DNA of 64,000 nucleotides. Source: JAWKWH01 sp041397625. GTDB lineage: Bacteria > Pseudomonadota > Alphaproteobacteria > Rhizobiales > Rhizobiaceae. A program made the translations under genes and the position numbers. Positions 8,961 through 17,728 of this stretch are shown piece by piece (the first letter of the stretch is position 1; each line of letters opens with the position of its first letter). The stretch lies in assembly GCA_041397625.1 (NCBI GenBank), contig JAWKWH010000002.1:434001-498000 (forward strand). The letters are read 5' to 3'. The notes under the pieces are model-generated. The model ran no database searches. It had not been told where the DNA came from and saw only the letters and a list, made by a program, of their open reading frames with translations.

Positions 8961-9676
8961 GTGGCCATCGCCCGGGCCGTGAGCCCGCCGAAGCGGCGGT
9001 CGCGCGCCTCGTAGTCGGCGATCGCCTTTTCCAGGTCGGCACGGCCGAAATCGGGCCAGTAGCAGGGCAGGAACACGAACTCGCTATAGGCGGCCTGCCA
9101 GAGCAGGAAGTTCGACAGGCGCTGTTCGCCGCTGGTGCGGATGATCAGTTCGGGATCGGGCAGCCAGGCGGTGTCGAGATGAGCGGCGATCGTCTCCTCG
9201 CTGACATCGTCTGCGGCCAGCGCGCCGGACTGCATCTTGCGCACGATTCCGGTCAGCGCCCGTTTCAACTCGTCGCGGGCGCCGTAGTTGAAGGCAATCA
9301 CCAGATCCATCGCCCGGTTGCCGGCAGTCAGGTGCTCGGCCTCCTCGATCAGGGCCAGGATGTCGGGTTTGAGCGTTTCACGTTCGCCGATCATGCGCAC
9401 GCGCACGCCGTTGTTGTGCAATTCGGCGAGATCCTTGCGGATGAAGAGCTTCAGCAGGCCCATCAGGTCGCTGATTTCAGATTGCGGCCGGGTCCAGTTC
9501 TCCGACGAGAAGGCGAAGACCGTCAGATAGGCGATACCGAGATCGCCGGCCGCGCGAACCGTCTGGCGTAGCGCTTCGACCCCGGCTTTGTGGCCGGCGG
9601 CGCGCGGCAGGCCGCGCTGTTTCGCCCAGCGGCCGTTTCCATCCATGATGATGGCGATATGGGCGGGTTTGGCCAT
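8957..9676 (-). CDS. uppS: Undecaprenyl diphosphate synthase UppS
   Basis: 239-residue cis-prenyltransferase that builds C55 undecaprenyl diphosphate, the lipid carrier for peptidoglycan and O-antigen. It shows MDGNGRWA with the catalytic-type Asp12, FAFSSENWTRP, and near the C-terminus IRTSGEQRLSNFLLW and AYSEF, all family signatures. It is 31 bp downstream of frr and overlaps cdsA. The dxr gene that precedes uppS in E. coli is absent here. Confidence 0.95.
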   Translation of the reverse strand: MAKPAHIAIIMDGNGRWAKQRGLPRAAGHKAGVEALRQTVRAAGDLGIAYLTVFAFSSENWTRPQSEISDLMGLLKLFIRKDLAELHNNGVRVRMIGERETLKPDILALIEEAEHLTAGNRAMDLVIAFNYGARDELKRALTGIVRKMQSGALAADDVSEETIAAHLDTAWLPDPELIIRTSGEQRLSNFLLWQAAYSEFVFLPCYWPDFGRADLEKAIADYEARDRRFGGLTARAMAT

Positions 9677-9707
9677 TGGTCTCCTCGTTCCGGCCGCCGG
9701 GGGCCGC

Positions 9708-10268
9708 CTAGACCTGCATGATCTCGGCTTCCTTGTCCTCGAGCAGCAGGTCGATCTCGGCTATGGCCTCGTCGGTCATCTTCTGGACCCGGTCGGCGTT
9801 GGCGTGATGCACGTCCTGGCTGATCTCGCCGTCCTTTTCGGCACGCTTGAGATGATCCATGCCGTCGCGACGCACATTGCGGGCGGCGACGCGGGCATGC
9901 TCGGCATACTGATGCGCGATCTTCGCCAGTTCCTTGCGCCGCTCCTCGTTGAGTTCGGGCAGCGGGATGCGCAGATTGGTGCCGTCGACGATCGGGTTGA
10001 ACCCCAGATTGGATTCGCGGATCGCCTTGTCGACCGCCTGGACCTGCGACTTGTCCCAGACCGCCACCGAGATCATGCGCGGCTCGGGCACCGAGATGGT
10101 GGCAACCTGGTTGATGGGCATCGGCGAACCGTACGCTTCAACCGTCACCGGATCGAGGAGGTTGGCCGAGGCGCGACCGGTCCTCAGCGAGGCAAGGTCG
10201 CTCTTGAAGGCGGTCACCGCGCCGTCCATGCGCCGCTTCAAATCCTTGAAATCGACACCGTCGCTCAT
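9708..10268 (-). CDS. frr: Ribosome recycling factor
   Basis: 186 residues, the normal length for RRF, which splits post-termination ribosomes together with EF-G. Typical stretches are LASLRTGRASANLLDPV, GSPMPINQVATISVPEPR and the C-terminal helix EIDLLLEDKEAEIMQV. The ATG at 10268 has GGAGG eight bases upstream; the longer frame reaching 10346 adds an unrelated N-terminus and is rejected. It follows pyrH by 43 bp in the conserved rpsB-tsf-pyrH-frr order. Confidence 0.96.
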   Translation of the reverse strand: MSDGVDFKDLKRRMDGAVTAFKSDLASLRTGRASANLLDPVTVEAYGSPMPINQVATISVPEPRMISVAVWDKSQVQAVDKAIRESNLGFNPIVDGTNLRIPLPELNEERRKELAKIAHQYAEHARVAARNVRRDGMDHLKRAEKDGEISQDVHHANADRVQKMTDEAIAEIDLLLEDKEAEIMQV

Positions 10269-10311
10269 GGTCGTCCTCCAGTTGTCAAATATGCCTTCGC
10301 GGCTGGCGGAC

Positions 10312-11034
10312 TTACTCGTCCGAAACCGTGGTGCAATGGCCGCCACCGGCCAATATTGCGCCGAATCCGCCTTTTTCGTGTATCGAATAGACGATTATGG
10401 GAATGTTGTTCTCGCGCGCAAGCGCAATCGCGGCGGTGTCCATCACCGCGAGCCCGCGCGTGATCACATCGGAGTGCGACAGCCGCTCATAGCGGGTCGC
10501 GGTCGGGTCCTTCTTCGGGTCGGCCGAATAGACGCCGTCGACCAGCGTCCCCTTGAACAGCGCATCGGCGCCGATTTCGGCGGCCCTGAGAGCCGCGGCG
10601 GAATCGGTGGTGAAATACGGATTGCCGGTGCCGCCGGCGAAGATGACCACCTTGCCCTCGTTCATGTAGAGGCTGGCCTTGCGCTGCGAGAAACTCTCGC
10701 AGATTTCCGGCATGGCGATCGCCGAGAGCACCAGCGCATCGACACCGATCTTGACCAGCGAGGTTCTGAGCGCCAGCGAATTGATGACGGTTGCGAGCAT
10801 GCCCATGTGATCGCCGGTCACCCGGTCGCCGCCCTTGGAGGCGACGGCGACGCCGCGAAAGATGTTGCCGCCGCCGATCACAACGCCGACTTCGGTGCCC
10901 ATCTCCCTGGCCTCGGCAATGTCGGCGGCGATGCGGTCGACAACCGACACATCGATACCGAAACCCTGTTCTCCCATCAGCGCCTCGCCGGAGGCCTTGA
11001 GAACGACGCGTCTGTATATGGGTTTGGCCGGCAT
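10312..11034 (-). CDS. pyrH: Uridylate kinase PyrH
   Basis: 240-residue hexameric UMP kinase of the amino-acid-kinase fold, making UDP for RNA, DNA and sugar nucleotides. It shows the N-terminal phosphate loop LKASGEALMG, VVIGGGNIFRG and the nucleotide-binding region ADALFKGTLVDGVYSADP. It is separated from tsf by 117 bp that contain a 12-bp hairpin, so its level may be set partly independently of tsf. Confidence 0.96.
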   Translation of the reverse strand: MPAKPIYRRVVLKASGEALMGEQGFGIDVSVVDRIAADIAEAREMGTEVGVVIGGGNIFRGVAVASKGGDRVTGDHMGMLATVINSLALRTSLVKIGVDALVLSAIAMPEICESFSQRKASLYMNEGKVVIFAGGTGNPYFTTDSAAALRAAEIGADALFKGTLVDGVYSADPKKDPTATRYERLSHSDVITRGLAVMDTAAIALARENNIPIIVYSIHEKGGFGAILAGGGHCTTVSDE

Positions 11035-11094
11035 CCGCTTTCCCGTCTGCGATTGGAATCTCGATGCCCTGAACAGGGCAAACCCGGATACAAC

Positions 11095-11124
11095 AAGGGC
11101 GCCGCGATGTCACGCGGCGCCCTT
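11095..11124. terminator. Strong hairpin between tsf and pyrH
   Basis: A perfect 12-bp stem (AAGGGCGCCGCG with its complement) and a six-base loop lie directly downstream of tsf on the minus strand. Only GTTGT follows in that direction, so it is at best a partial terminator or a message-stabilising hairpin between tsf and pyrH. The richer T-tract (GCTTTT) is on the plus-strand side. Confidence 0.45.
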
Positions 11125-11151
11125 GCTTTTCATCCCCGTTAAAGGGCTGCT

Positions 11152-12075
11152 TCAGCCCGCGGCGGCGGCGGCAACCTCGGCGGCGAAATCGCTTTCGCCG
11201 CGGTCGATGCCCTCACCAAGGGCGAAGCGGACGAAGCCGGTGATGGTCGCCGGCGCGCCGATGTCCTTCTCGGCTTCCTTGACCGCCTTCTCGACGGTCA
11301 GGTCCGGGTTGATCACGAAGGCCTGCTTGAGGAGGACGACCTCCTCGAAGAACTTGCGCATGCGGCCGTCCACCATCTTCTCGATGATGTTGTCGGGCTT
11401 GCCCGATTCACGCGCCTGCTCGATAAAGATCGCCTTCTCGCGCTCCACCGCGGCCGGATCGACTTCCGCCTCGGTCAGCGCCAGCGGGCTGGTGGCGGCC
11501 ACGTGCATGGCGACCTGGCGGGCAATCGCGCCTGCCGCCGCCGCATCGCCCTCGGTCTCGATGGCGACGAGGACGCCGATCTTGCCAAGACCGTCGGACA
11601 CCGCGTTGTGGACATAGGTGGCAACGGTTCCCTTGCCGACCGAAAGCTTCGCCGAGCGGCGGAACGACATGTTCTCCCCGATCGTGCCGACGGCATCCTT
11701 GATCGCGTCGGTGACCGACTTGCCGGCGCCCGGATAGCCGGCCGCGGCGACAGCCTCAGTCGAACCGTCGGTGCCAAGCGCCACCGCGGCCACGTTGCGC
11801 ACGATCTCCTGGAACGCGTCGTTGCGGGCCACGAAGTCGGTTTCCGAATTGACCTCGACGACGACGGCGCTGTCTGCGTCCGACGCCACGCCGATCAGGC
11901 CTTCGGCCGCCGTGCGGCCGGCCTTCTTGTCGGCCTTGGCAATGCCCTTGGCCCGCAGCCAGTCGACGGCCGCCTCGATATCGCCGCCGGTTTCCGTCAG
12001 CGCCGCCTTGCAATCCATCATACCGGCGCCGCTCATATCGCGAAGCTGTTTAACCTGTGCTGCTGAAATGCTCAT
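11152..12075 (-). CDS. tsf: Elongation factor Ts
   Basis: 307-residue guanine-nucleotide exchange factor for EF-Tu. The N-terminal UBA-like domain (VKQLRDMSGAGMMDCKAAL) and the motif NSETDFVARND near residue 80 are diagnostic. The core repeats follow and length is normal. It lies 103 bp downstream of rpsB; that gap contains an imperfect hairpin but no convincing terminator, so rpsB and tsf probably share a transcript. Confidence 0.96.
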   Translation of the reverse strand: MSISAAQVKQLRDMSGAGMMDCKAALTETGGDIEAAVDWLRAKGIAKADKKAGRTAAEGLIGVASDADSAVVVEVNSETDFVARNDAFQEIVRNVAAVALGTDGSTEAVAAAGYPGAGKSVTDAIKDAVGTIGENMSFRRSAKLSVGKGTVATYVHNAVSDGLGKIGVLVAIETEGDAAAAGAIARQVAMHVAATSPLALTEAEVDPAAVEREKAIFIEQARESGKPDNIIEKMVDGRMRKFFEEVVLLKQAFVINPDLTVEKAVKEAEKDIGAPATITGFVRFALGEGIDRGESDFAAEVAAAAAG

Positions 12076-12178
12076 GATCGCCTCTTTCAGACTTGTCTAT
12101 TGCGACGGGTGCGGCGTTCGCCGCACACCCGTCTTGCTTTTCCATCATCGCCGCCGCGCGGAGCGGCGCGAACCGAAG

Positions 12179-13072
12179 TCAGGATTTGTCGTCCTTCTTG
12201 GCCGCTTCGGCGCTTTCCTCGGCGGCGGGCTCGTCGGCCGACGCCTCGGCGGCAGGCTCTTCCGCCGCGGGCGCTGCTTCCTCGGCAACCGGCTCTTCCG
12301 CGGGCGCCTCGGTCGCCGCCCCATCCAGTGCCGGCTCTACCGGGGCTTCTTCGGAAGCACCGATATCCACGCCGACCGAACCCTGCTGGCGCGCAATGCC
12401 GTCGATGGCGGCCTTGGCCACGAGATCGCAATAGAGCGCGATGGCGCGGGCCGCGTCGTCGTTGCCGGGAACCGGATAGTCGATGGAGTCCGGATCACAG
12501 TTGGAATCGACCACGGCCACCACCGGAATACCCAGCCGCTTGGCTTCCTGGATGGCGATCGCCTCCTTGTTGGTGTCGATCACGAACAACAGGTCGGGCG
12601 TCGAACCCATGTCCTTGATGCCGCCCAGCGCCCGGTCGAGCTTGGCGCGCTCGCGGTCGAGGTTCAGGCGTTCCTTCTTGGTGAAGCCCCCGGCCTCGCC
12701 CGCAAGCAGCTCATCGAGCTTGCGCAGGCGCGAGATCGAGTTGGAAATCGTCTTCCAGTTGGTCAGCATGCCGCCGAGCCAGCGCGAGTTGACATAATAC
12801 TGGGCGGAGCGCTCAGCGGCGTCGGCGATGATATCGGACGCCTGGCGCTTGGTGCCGACAAACAGCACGCGGCCGCCATTGGCCACAGTGTCGGACACGA
12901 CCTGCAACGCCTGGTGCAGCATCGGCACGGACTGGCTCAGGTCGATGATGTGAACGTTGTTGCGGGCGCCAAAGATAAAGGACGCCATCTTGGGGTTCCA
13001 GCGGTGGGTCTGGTGTCCGAAGTGGACACCGGCTTCCAGCAGCTGGCGCATGCTGAAATCTGGCAAAGCCAT
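12179..13072 (-). CDS. rpsB: 30S ribosomal protein S2
   Basis: 297 residues. The S2 core (FSMRQLLEAGVHFGHQTHRWNP at the start, with VDTNKEAIAIQEAKRLGIPV further on) is followed from about residue 235 by an alanine- and glutamate-rich tail of about 60 residues ending in KKDDKS. Long acidic tails on S2 are common in alphaproteobacteria. It is the first gene of the rpsB-tsf-pyrH-frr run and has a near-consensus promoter 116 bp upstream. Confidence 0.96.
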   Translation of the reverse strand: MALPDFSMRQLLEAGVHFGHQTHRWNPKMASFIFGARNNVHIIDLSQSVPMLHQALQVVSDTVANGGRVLFVGTKRQASDIIADAAERSAQYYVNSRWLGGMLTNWKTISNSISRLRKLDELLAGEAGGFTKKERLNLDRERAKLDRALGGIKDMGSTPDLLFVIDTNKEAIAIQEAKRLGIPVVAVVDSNCDPDSIDYPVPGNDDAARAIALYCDLVAKAAIDGIARQQGSVGVDIGASEEAPVEPALDGAATEAPAEEPVAEEAAPAAEEPAAEASADEPAAEESAEAAKKDDKS

Positions 13073-13187
13073 CGTCTTTTCCTTTCCGGTTCAGCCTCCA
13101 CGGACCAATAGCGGATTGCCCGCCACCGGCGGTTTCCGGCGGATTTCTCCCGCCGGACACCAAGGTCCGTGTGTGGAATGAGCGCGC

Positions 13188-13216
13188 CTATAGACGGGAT
13201 GGCCGCCAAATGCAAG
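13188..13216 (-). promoter_or_regulatory. Strong housekeeping promoter for rpsB
   Basis: On the minus strand CTTGCA and CTATAG are separated by exactly 17 bases, close to the alphaproteobacterial sigma-70 consensus CTTGAC-N17-CTATAT. Transcription would start near 13181, leaving a leader of about 110 bases before rpsB. This is the kind of promoter expected for a ribosomal protein operon. Confidence 0.7.
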
Positions 13217-13286
13217 GGCCGGAAGGCCGCATCGCGACAGGCGGAGTGCGGTCTGTCCTCGCGATCAGGGTCGGCGTCTGGTCATG

Positions 13287-14126
13287 TCAACCGCAGTCGC
13301 CCTTTTTGTCGAACACCGACAGGTCGACCAGCTTGCCGGTCATCGAGAAATCGCCGTAATCCATAAGGATCGACCGGGTGATGCCGTTGGCATAGAGCTT
13401 GAAGGAGATGCGGTAGACCGGCAGTTCCTCGCCGCCGCTCGCCTCCGGATCGAAATAGGCGATCGTGACCGGCCAGTACTTCTGGCCGCCCATCGTGCCC
13501 AGCGCTGATTTCTCCGGGTCGGATTTGTCGTCGGCGTCGGGCTTGCCGACGATGACGGTGGTGGTCATCACCTGATCGGCTCCGTCGGATCCGTCGAAGA
13601 TTGTCGTTTCGTAGAACGTTTCGCCATGCGAGGCCCGCTCCAGCAGATCGACGAGGTGCTGCGTCGGAAACAGCGTCTTGTCGAGCTCGATGCGGGTCTC
13701 GTCCGGCTTGACCAGATCGACATTCGTCTTGCCCGCCTCGATATTGGCGGTGCCGCGCACTTCGCGATCGAGCCGGCTGTCGACGAAAGACTTAGTGGCG
13801 AAGCTGAAGGTCTTGCCCGCCGCATCCTCGTAGGTGGTCGTCTGCTGGTCGGTTATGCGCGAGGTCTCGTTGGTGTCGATCTGGGTTACGAAGCGGAAGC
13901 TGACCGTGTAGCCCTCGCAGGCCGAACCGTTGAATTCATAGACCATGCGACCGGCGACGCCGGTTATTCCGGAACGGTCGTTCGCCTGTTTGAGGGCTAT
14001 GTCATAGACCGCGCGGTGGGCGGCGAGCGGCCCGCCGGCCAGCGCCGGCCATGAACCGGCGAGCAGGGTCGCGGCGAAAGCCGTCGCGGCCAGGCGTTTG
14101 GTTGCGGCGAAGCGCATGATCGTCAA
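13287..14126 (-). CDS. eipB: Periplasmic cell-envelope integrity protein, EipB family (DUF1849)
   Basis: 279 residues with a signal peptide (hydrophobic stretch, cleavage near LAGSWPALA/GG). Sequence and length match the EipB family, a periplasmic beta-spiral protein required for envelope stability in Brucella. The family's disulfide pair is visible as a cysteine at residue 70 (NGSACEGY) and the penultimate residue 278 (KKGDCG). The start chosen is a TTG at 14126 preceded by GGAG at five bases; an ATG three codons later (14117) is the alternative but lies 14 bases from that GGAG. It is transcribed away from ridA and towards rpsB. Confidence 0.85.
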   Translation of the reverse strand: MTIMRFAATKRLAATAFAATLLAGSWPALAGGPLAAHRAVYDIALKQANDRSGITGVAGRMVYEFNGSACEGYTVSFRFVTQIDTNETSRITDQQTTTYEDAAGKTFSFATKSFVDSRLDREVRGTANIEAGKTNVDLVKPDETRIELDKTLFPTQHLVDLLERASHGETFYETTIFDGSDGADQVMTTTVIVGKPDADDKSDPEKSALGTMGGQKYWPVTIAYFDPEASGGEELPVYRISFKLYANGITRSILMDYGDFSMTGKLVDLSVFDKKGDCG

Positions 14127-14255
14127 TCGAACTCCCGTTTCATCGGTCCGGACTGCAAACCGTCACAGCATAATGTAAAAAAATCGTGGCGGAAGACAGA
14201 CGGATTGACCTAAGTCTCATTTGGAATCGTCCACCAGAATCAGGGGCAGGAGAAC

Positions 14256-14720
14256 ATGGAAGAGACAATCGAACAACGGCTCATGCGATTGGGGATCGAA
14301 TTGCCGCAGGCGGCCGCGCCGGCGGCGAACTACGCCCCCTATGTCGCCAGCGGCAACCTGTTGATGACCGCGGGCCAGCTTCCGCTCGCCGACGGCGCTT
14401 TCGTTGCGACCGGACGACTTGGCGCCGACGTCGGGATCGAAGCGGGTCAGGCGGCGGCGCGGGCCTGCGCGATAAACCTGCTCGCCCAGGCAAAAGCGGC
14501 GCTTGGCGACCTGGACAGGCTGAAACGCATCGTCAAGATCAACGTCTTCGTCGCGTCGGCGCCGGATTTCACCGATCAGCACCTGGTGGCGAACGGCGCT
14601 TCCGATTTTCTGGCCGAGGCGATTGGGGATCGCGGCATTCACGCCCGCTCGGCGATCGGCGTCGCCGCCCTGCCGCTGAACGCCGCCGTCGAGATCGACG
14701 CCGTTTTCGAGATCGGATGA
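14256..14720 (+). CDS. RidA family protein
   Basis: 154 residues of the YjgF/YER057c/UK114 fold. RidA itself deaminates reactive enamine/imine intermediates released by PLP enzymes. This longer form with an N-terminal extension (EQRLMRLGIELPQ) belongs to the side branch often annotated only as RidA family. The C-terminal region HARSAIGVAALPLNAAVEID retains the conserved arginine. It is followed after three bases by the phosphodiesterase gene, so they are probably co-transcribed. The precise substrate cannot be read from sequence. Confidence 0.85.
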   Translation: MEETIEQRLMRLGIELPQAAAPAANYAPYVASGNLLMTAGQLPLADGAFVATGRLGADVGIEAGQAAARACAINLLAQAKAALGDLDRLKRIVKINVFVASAPDFTDQHLVANGASDFLAEAIGDRGIHARSAIGVAALPLNAAVEIDAVFEIG

Positions 14721-14723
14721 GCG

Positions 14724-15452
14724 GTGGCCGCCGACATCCTCTCCTGGCTGACGGCCCGGCCGATCGCCCATCGCGGGCTTCACGACGGCAATCGCCAGTG
14801 CTGGGAGAACACGGCGACGGCGTTCGAGCGGGCGATCGCCGGCGGCTTTTCCATCGAATGCGACGTCGTCTTGACGGCCGATCGCGTGCCGGTGGTGTTT
14901 CACGACCACGACCTGCAACGCCTGACGGGCCGGCAGGGCAGGACCGCCGACACGACGGCCGAGGCGCTTTGCGCGCTTTCCGTCGGCGGCACGAAAGACC
15001 GGCCGCAGCGTCTCGACCTGGCGCTGGCACAGATCGCCGGCCGCGTGCCGGTGGTGATCGAACTGAAGGGCGATGAAGGGTTTGACGACGGTTTCGTCAC
15101 CGCCATCGCGGCCGCGCTCGACGGCTACGGCGGAAAAGCGGCGATCATGTCGTTCGACCATCATCTGGTGCGTCGCTTCGCCGCCGACGCATCCGGCGTG
15201 CCGCGAGGCCTGACCGCCGAAGGCGAGGACGTGGCGGCGATGGAAGCGCATTTTTCCATGCTCGCCCACGGGATCGACTTCGTCTCCTACGATGTCGCGG
15301 CGATCGACAACCGTTTCGTCGCCTTCACCCGCCGCCGGCTCGGCCTGCCGCTGATCACCTGGACGGTGAGCGACATGGACGCGGCGCGCGCCACCTGGAA
15401 TGCCGGCGGCCAGATCACCTTCGAGGGGTTCAATCCCGATACGGTGGCATAG
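14724..15452 (+). CDS. Glycerophosphodiester phosphodiesterase
   Basis: 242-residue TIM-barrel enzyme splitting glycerophosphodiesters to glycerol-3-phosphate and an alcohol. It shows the paired catalytic elements IAHRGLHDG at the N-terminus and IECDVVLTADRVPVVFHDHDL some 30 residues later, with metal-binding Glu and Asp; PVVIELKG follows. The start is a GTG three bases after the ridA stop. There is no signal peptide, so it acts in the cytoplasm, possibly on products of phospholipid turnover. Confidence 0.9.
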   Translation: MAADILSWLTARPIAHRGLHDGNRQCWENTATAFERAIAGGFSIECDVVLTADRVPVVFHDHDLQRLTGRQGRTADTTAEALCALSVGGTKDRPQRLDLALAQIAGRVPVVIELKGDEGFDDGFVTAIAAALDGYGGKAAIMSFDHHLVRRFAADASGVPRGLTAEGEDVAAMEAHFSMLAHGIDFVSYDVAAIDNRFVAFTRRRLGLPLITWTVSDMDAARATWNAGGQITFEGFNPDTVA

Positions 15453-15489
15453 GCTTGTCCGCGCCGCATTTACCGTTAATTGTCGACGC

Positions 15490-16683
15490 ATGAGCAGCAG
15501 CCAGCCATCGCCGGGCGCGGAAGGCGAATTCATCATCCGCGTCGTGCCGTCCATCACCGAATTCGGTCGCGATGAATGGGATGAGCTTTCGGGCGCAAGC
15601 CGCTGTTCGGGAATCTATAATCCCTTTATCTCGCACGCGTTTCTCGGCGCGCTGGAACGATCGGGGTCGGCAACGCGCGAGACCGGCTGGCTCGGCCAGC
15701 ATCTGAGGCTGGAGGATGCCGGCGACAGGCTGATCGGGGCCGCGCCCTGCTACCTGAAGAGCCACAGCCAGGGCGAGTACGTTTTCGACCATGGCTGGGC
15801 CGATGCGTTCGAGCGCGCCGGCGGGCGCTATTATCCGAAATTGCAGGTGTCCGTGCCGTTCACGCCCGCGACCGGGCCTCGTCTTCTGGTGCGACGCGGT
15901 CTCGACGCAACGGCGGTGCGTCCGGCGCTGGCTGGGGGGCTGGCGCTGTTGACCGAGCGTCTCGACGTTTCTTCCGCGCATGTGACATTCGCGCCGGAAG
16001 CGGAGATAGCCGACCTGGAAGGCGCCGGTTTCCTGCACCGGACCGACCAGCAGTTCCATTTCGTCAATGACGGCTATCGCGACTACGCCGATTTTCTCGA
16101 CACGCTCACCTCGCGCAAGCGCAAGGCGCTGCGCAAGGAGCGGACCGCGGCGCTTGCCGACGGCATCGGCATCGAAAGGCTGACGGGCACGGACCTCACC
16201 GAATCCGTCTGGGATACCTTCTTCAGCTTCTACATGGATACCGGCGGGCGCAAATGGGGTCGGCCCTACCTGACGCGGCGGTTTTTCTCGCTCATCGGCG
16301 AGGTCATGGCCGACGACATCGTGCTGGTCATGGCGAAGCGCGACGGTCGCCACATCGCCGGCGCGCTCAACTTCGTCGGCTCCGACACGATTTTCGGCCG
16401 CCACTGGGGCTGCGTCGAGCATCACCGGTTTCTGCATTTCGAGCTCTGCTACCACCAGGCGATCGATTATGCGATCGACCGCAAGCTGAAGGTCGTCGAG
16501 GCCGGCGCCCAGGGCGAGCACAAGCTTGCGCGCGGCTACGTCCCCGTCACCACCCATTCGGCGCATTTCATCCCGCATGCCGGCTTCCGGCGCGCGGTCG
16601 ACGACTACCTGCGCCAGGAGCGCCATGAAGTGGAACGCATCGGTGCGGTATTGGGCGAACACACGCCTTTCCGCAAGGAATGA
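15490..16683 (+). CDS. FemAB-like GNAT-fold N-acyltransferase (PF04339 type)
   Basis: 397 residues of the family annotated as peptidoglycan biosynthesis/recognition or GNAT N-acetyltransferase. Recognisable parts are the N-terminal YNPFISHAFLGALE, the central FLDTLTSRKRKALRKER and the C-terminal stretch with GRHWGCVEHHRFLHFELCYHQ and VEAGAQGEHKLARGY. Its substrate is unknown to me. It starts at an ATG 37 bp after the GDPD gene; the longer upstream frame overlaps that gene and is dismissed. Probably part of the ridA-GDPD transcript. Confidence 0.85.
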   Translation: MSSSQPSPGAEGEFIIRVVPSITEFGRDEWDELSGASRCSGIYNPFISHAFLGALERSGSATRETGWLGQHLRLEDAGDRLIGAAPCYLKSHSQGEYVFDHGWADAFERAGGRYYPKLQVSVPFTPATGPRLLVRRGLDATAVRPALAGGLALLTERLDVSSAHVTFAPEAEIADLEGAGFLHRTDQQFHFVNDGYRDYADFLDTLTSRKRKALRKERTAALADGIGIERLTGTDLTESVWDTFFSFYMDTGGRKWGRPYLTRRFFSLIGEVMADDIVLVMAKRDGRHIAGALNFVGSDTIFGRHWGCVEHHRFLHFELCYHQAIDYAIDRKLKVVEAGAQGEHKLARGYVPVTTHSAHFIPHAGFRRAVDDYLRQERHEVERIGAVLGEHTPFRKE

Positions 16684-16687
16684 TGTC

Positions 16688-16858
16688 TCAACTTCGATTG
16701 CGGTAGTCGCGCATGAACGGCACCAGGAAAGCGAAACAGGCGATCAGGAAGAACAGGCTTCCACCCAGCGCCAGCATGTCGCCGGAGCGCAGCGCCGAGG
16801 CGGCGAAGAACAGCGCCGACACGATGAACAGAAGCCAGCCCGCCAAAATCCAGCGCAT
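16688..16858 (-). CDS. Small two-helix membrane protein
   Basis: 56 residues with two hydrophobic segments (about 3-22 and 30-50) joined by a short loop and ending in a basic tail, RDYRNRS. The ATG at 16858 is preceded by AGGAGG at four bases, which fixes the start over the upstream ATG at 16873. It is divergent from the HIT gene and converges on the acyltransferase gene four bases away. Function unknown; the good ribosome binding site argues that it is real. Confidence 0.7.
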   Translation of the reverse strand: MRWILAGWLLFIVSALFFAASALRSGDMLALGGSLFFLIACFAFLVPFMRDYRNRS

Positions 16859-16935
16859 ATCGCCTCCTCTCACTTGACCGCCGCCCTCGTGGCGGCAAAC
16901 ATCGCCGCGACGCGACGAAATATCAGAGTGCCGCC

Positions 16936-17361
16936 ATGAGCATGCAATACGAAGACGACAACATATTCGCGAAAATCCTGCGCGGCGAGATTCCCTGCCA
17001 CAAGCTCTATGAGGACGACGACACCTTTGCCTTCATGGATATCATGCCGCGCGGGCCCGGCCATTGCCTGGTGATCCCCAAGGCGCCTGCACGCAACATT
17101 CTCGACGTGTCTCCGGCAAGCCTCGCCGCCGTGATGGCGACGGTGCAGAAGCTGGCGCGCGCGACGATGAAGGCCTTCGGCGCCGGGGGCGTCACCGTCC
17201 AGCAGTTCAACGAGAGCGCCGGTGGCCAGGTGGTGTTCCATCTGCACTTCCACGTCATTCCGCGTTTCGAGGGCGAAAGCCTCGGGCCGCCGGCCTCCAG
17301 AATGGAGGAGCCCGACATACTGGCGGCAAATGCGGAGAAAATCCGGGCAGCACTCGGCTGA
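16936..17361 (+). CDS. HIT family nucleotide hydrolase/transferase
   Basis: 141 residues of the histidine triad family, which hydrolyse nucleoside phosphoramidates or dinucleotides. The N-terminus NIFAKILRGEIPCHKLYEDD and the active-site motif HLHFHVIPR (H-x-H-x-H) near residue 107 are clear. Length is typical of the Hint branch. It stands alone between divergent and convergent neighbours. Confidence 0.92.
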   Translation: MSMQYEDDNIFAKILRGEIPCHKLYEDDDTFAFMDIMPRGPGHCLVIPKAPARNILDVSPASLAAVMATVQKLARATMKAFGAGGVTVQQFNESAGGQVVFHLHFHVIPRFEGESLGPPASRMEEPDILAANAEKIRAALG

Positions 17362-17380
17362 GCAGGTGCTGCGGCCCGGT

Positions 17381-17728
17381 TCAGGCCAGAAGCAGCACCG
17401 GGATGAGAACGAGTTCGGCGGCGGCGATGCCGGCAAATGTGCTCTTTCCGGCAATGCGATAGGCGGCAAAGCCGATGGCGACGGCGCCGACGCGGACCGC
17501 CACCGGCACCGAGGCGAGCGCACCGAGCGGGAACAGCAGCAGGTTGGAGACGACCGCGGCGACCAGCGCGGTCGCGATGCAGCGTACCAGCACCAGCGCT
17601 TCCGACCCCTCGTCGATGCGGCCGCCGAAATAGACGCCGAGCGCCCGCCAGATGTCGGTGGCGAACCAGCCGGCCGCCAGCATGAAGAAATAGGGCCACC
17701 ACCACGCGTCGATCGACTGCCAGGTCAT
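17381..17728 (-). CDS. azlD: AzlD domain protein (small subunit of branched-chain amino acid exporter)
   Basis: 115 residues with about four hydrophobic segments (PYFFMLAAGWFATDIW, LVRCIATALVAAVVSNLLLF and others), typical of AzlD, which works with AzlC to export branched-chain amino acids or analogues. The ATG overlaps the azlC stop (ATGA), so the two are translationally coupled. The partner and size make the assignment reasonable; the substrate is inferred from the family. Confidence 0.85.
   Translation of the reverse strand: MTWQSIDAWWWPYFFMLAAGWFATDIWRALGVYFGGRIDEGSEALVLVRCIATALVAAVVSNLLLFPLGALASVPVAVRVGAVAIGFAAYRIAGKSTFAGIAAAELVLIPVLLLA

Noticed and set aside
12089..12160. Imperfect hairpin between rpsB and tsf as a terminator
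   Set aside because: No T-run follows on the minus strand, and rpsB-tsf are normally co-transcribed; the only T-rich side faces the plus strand where no gene reads.
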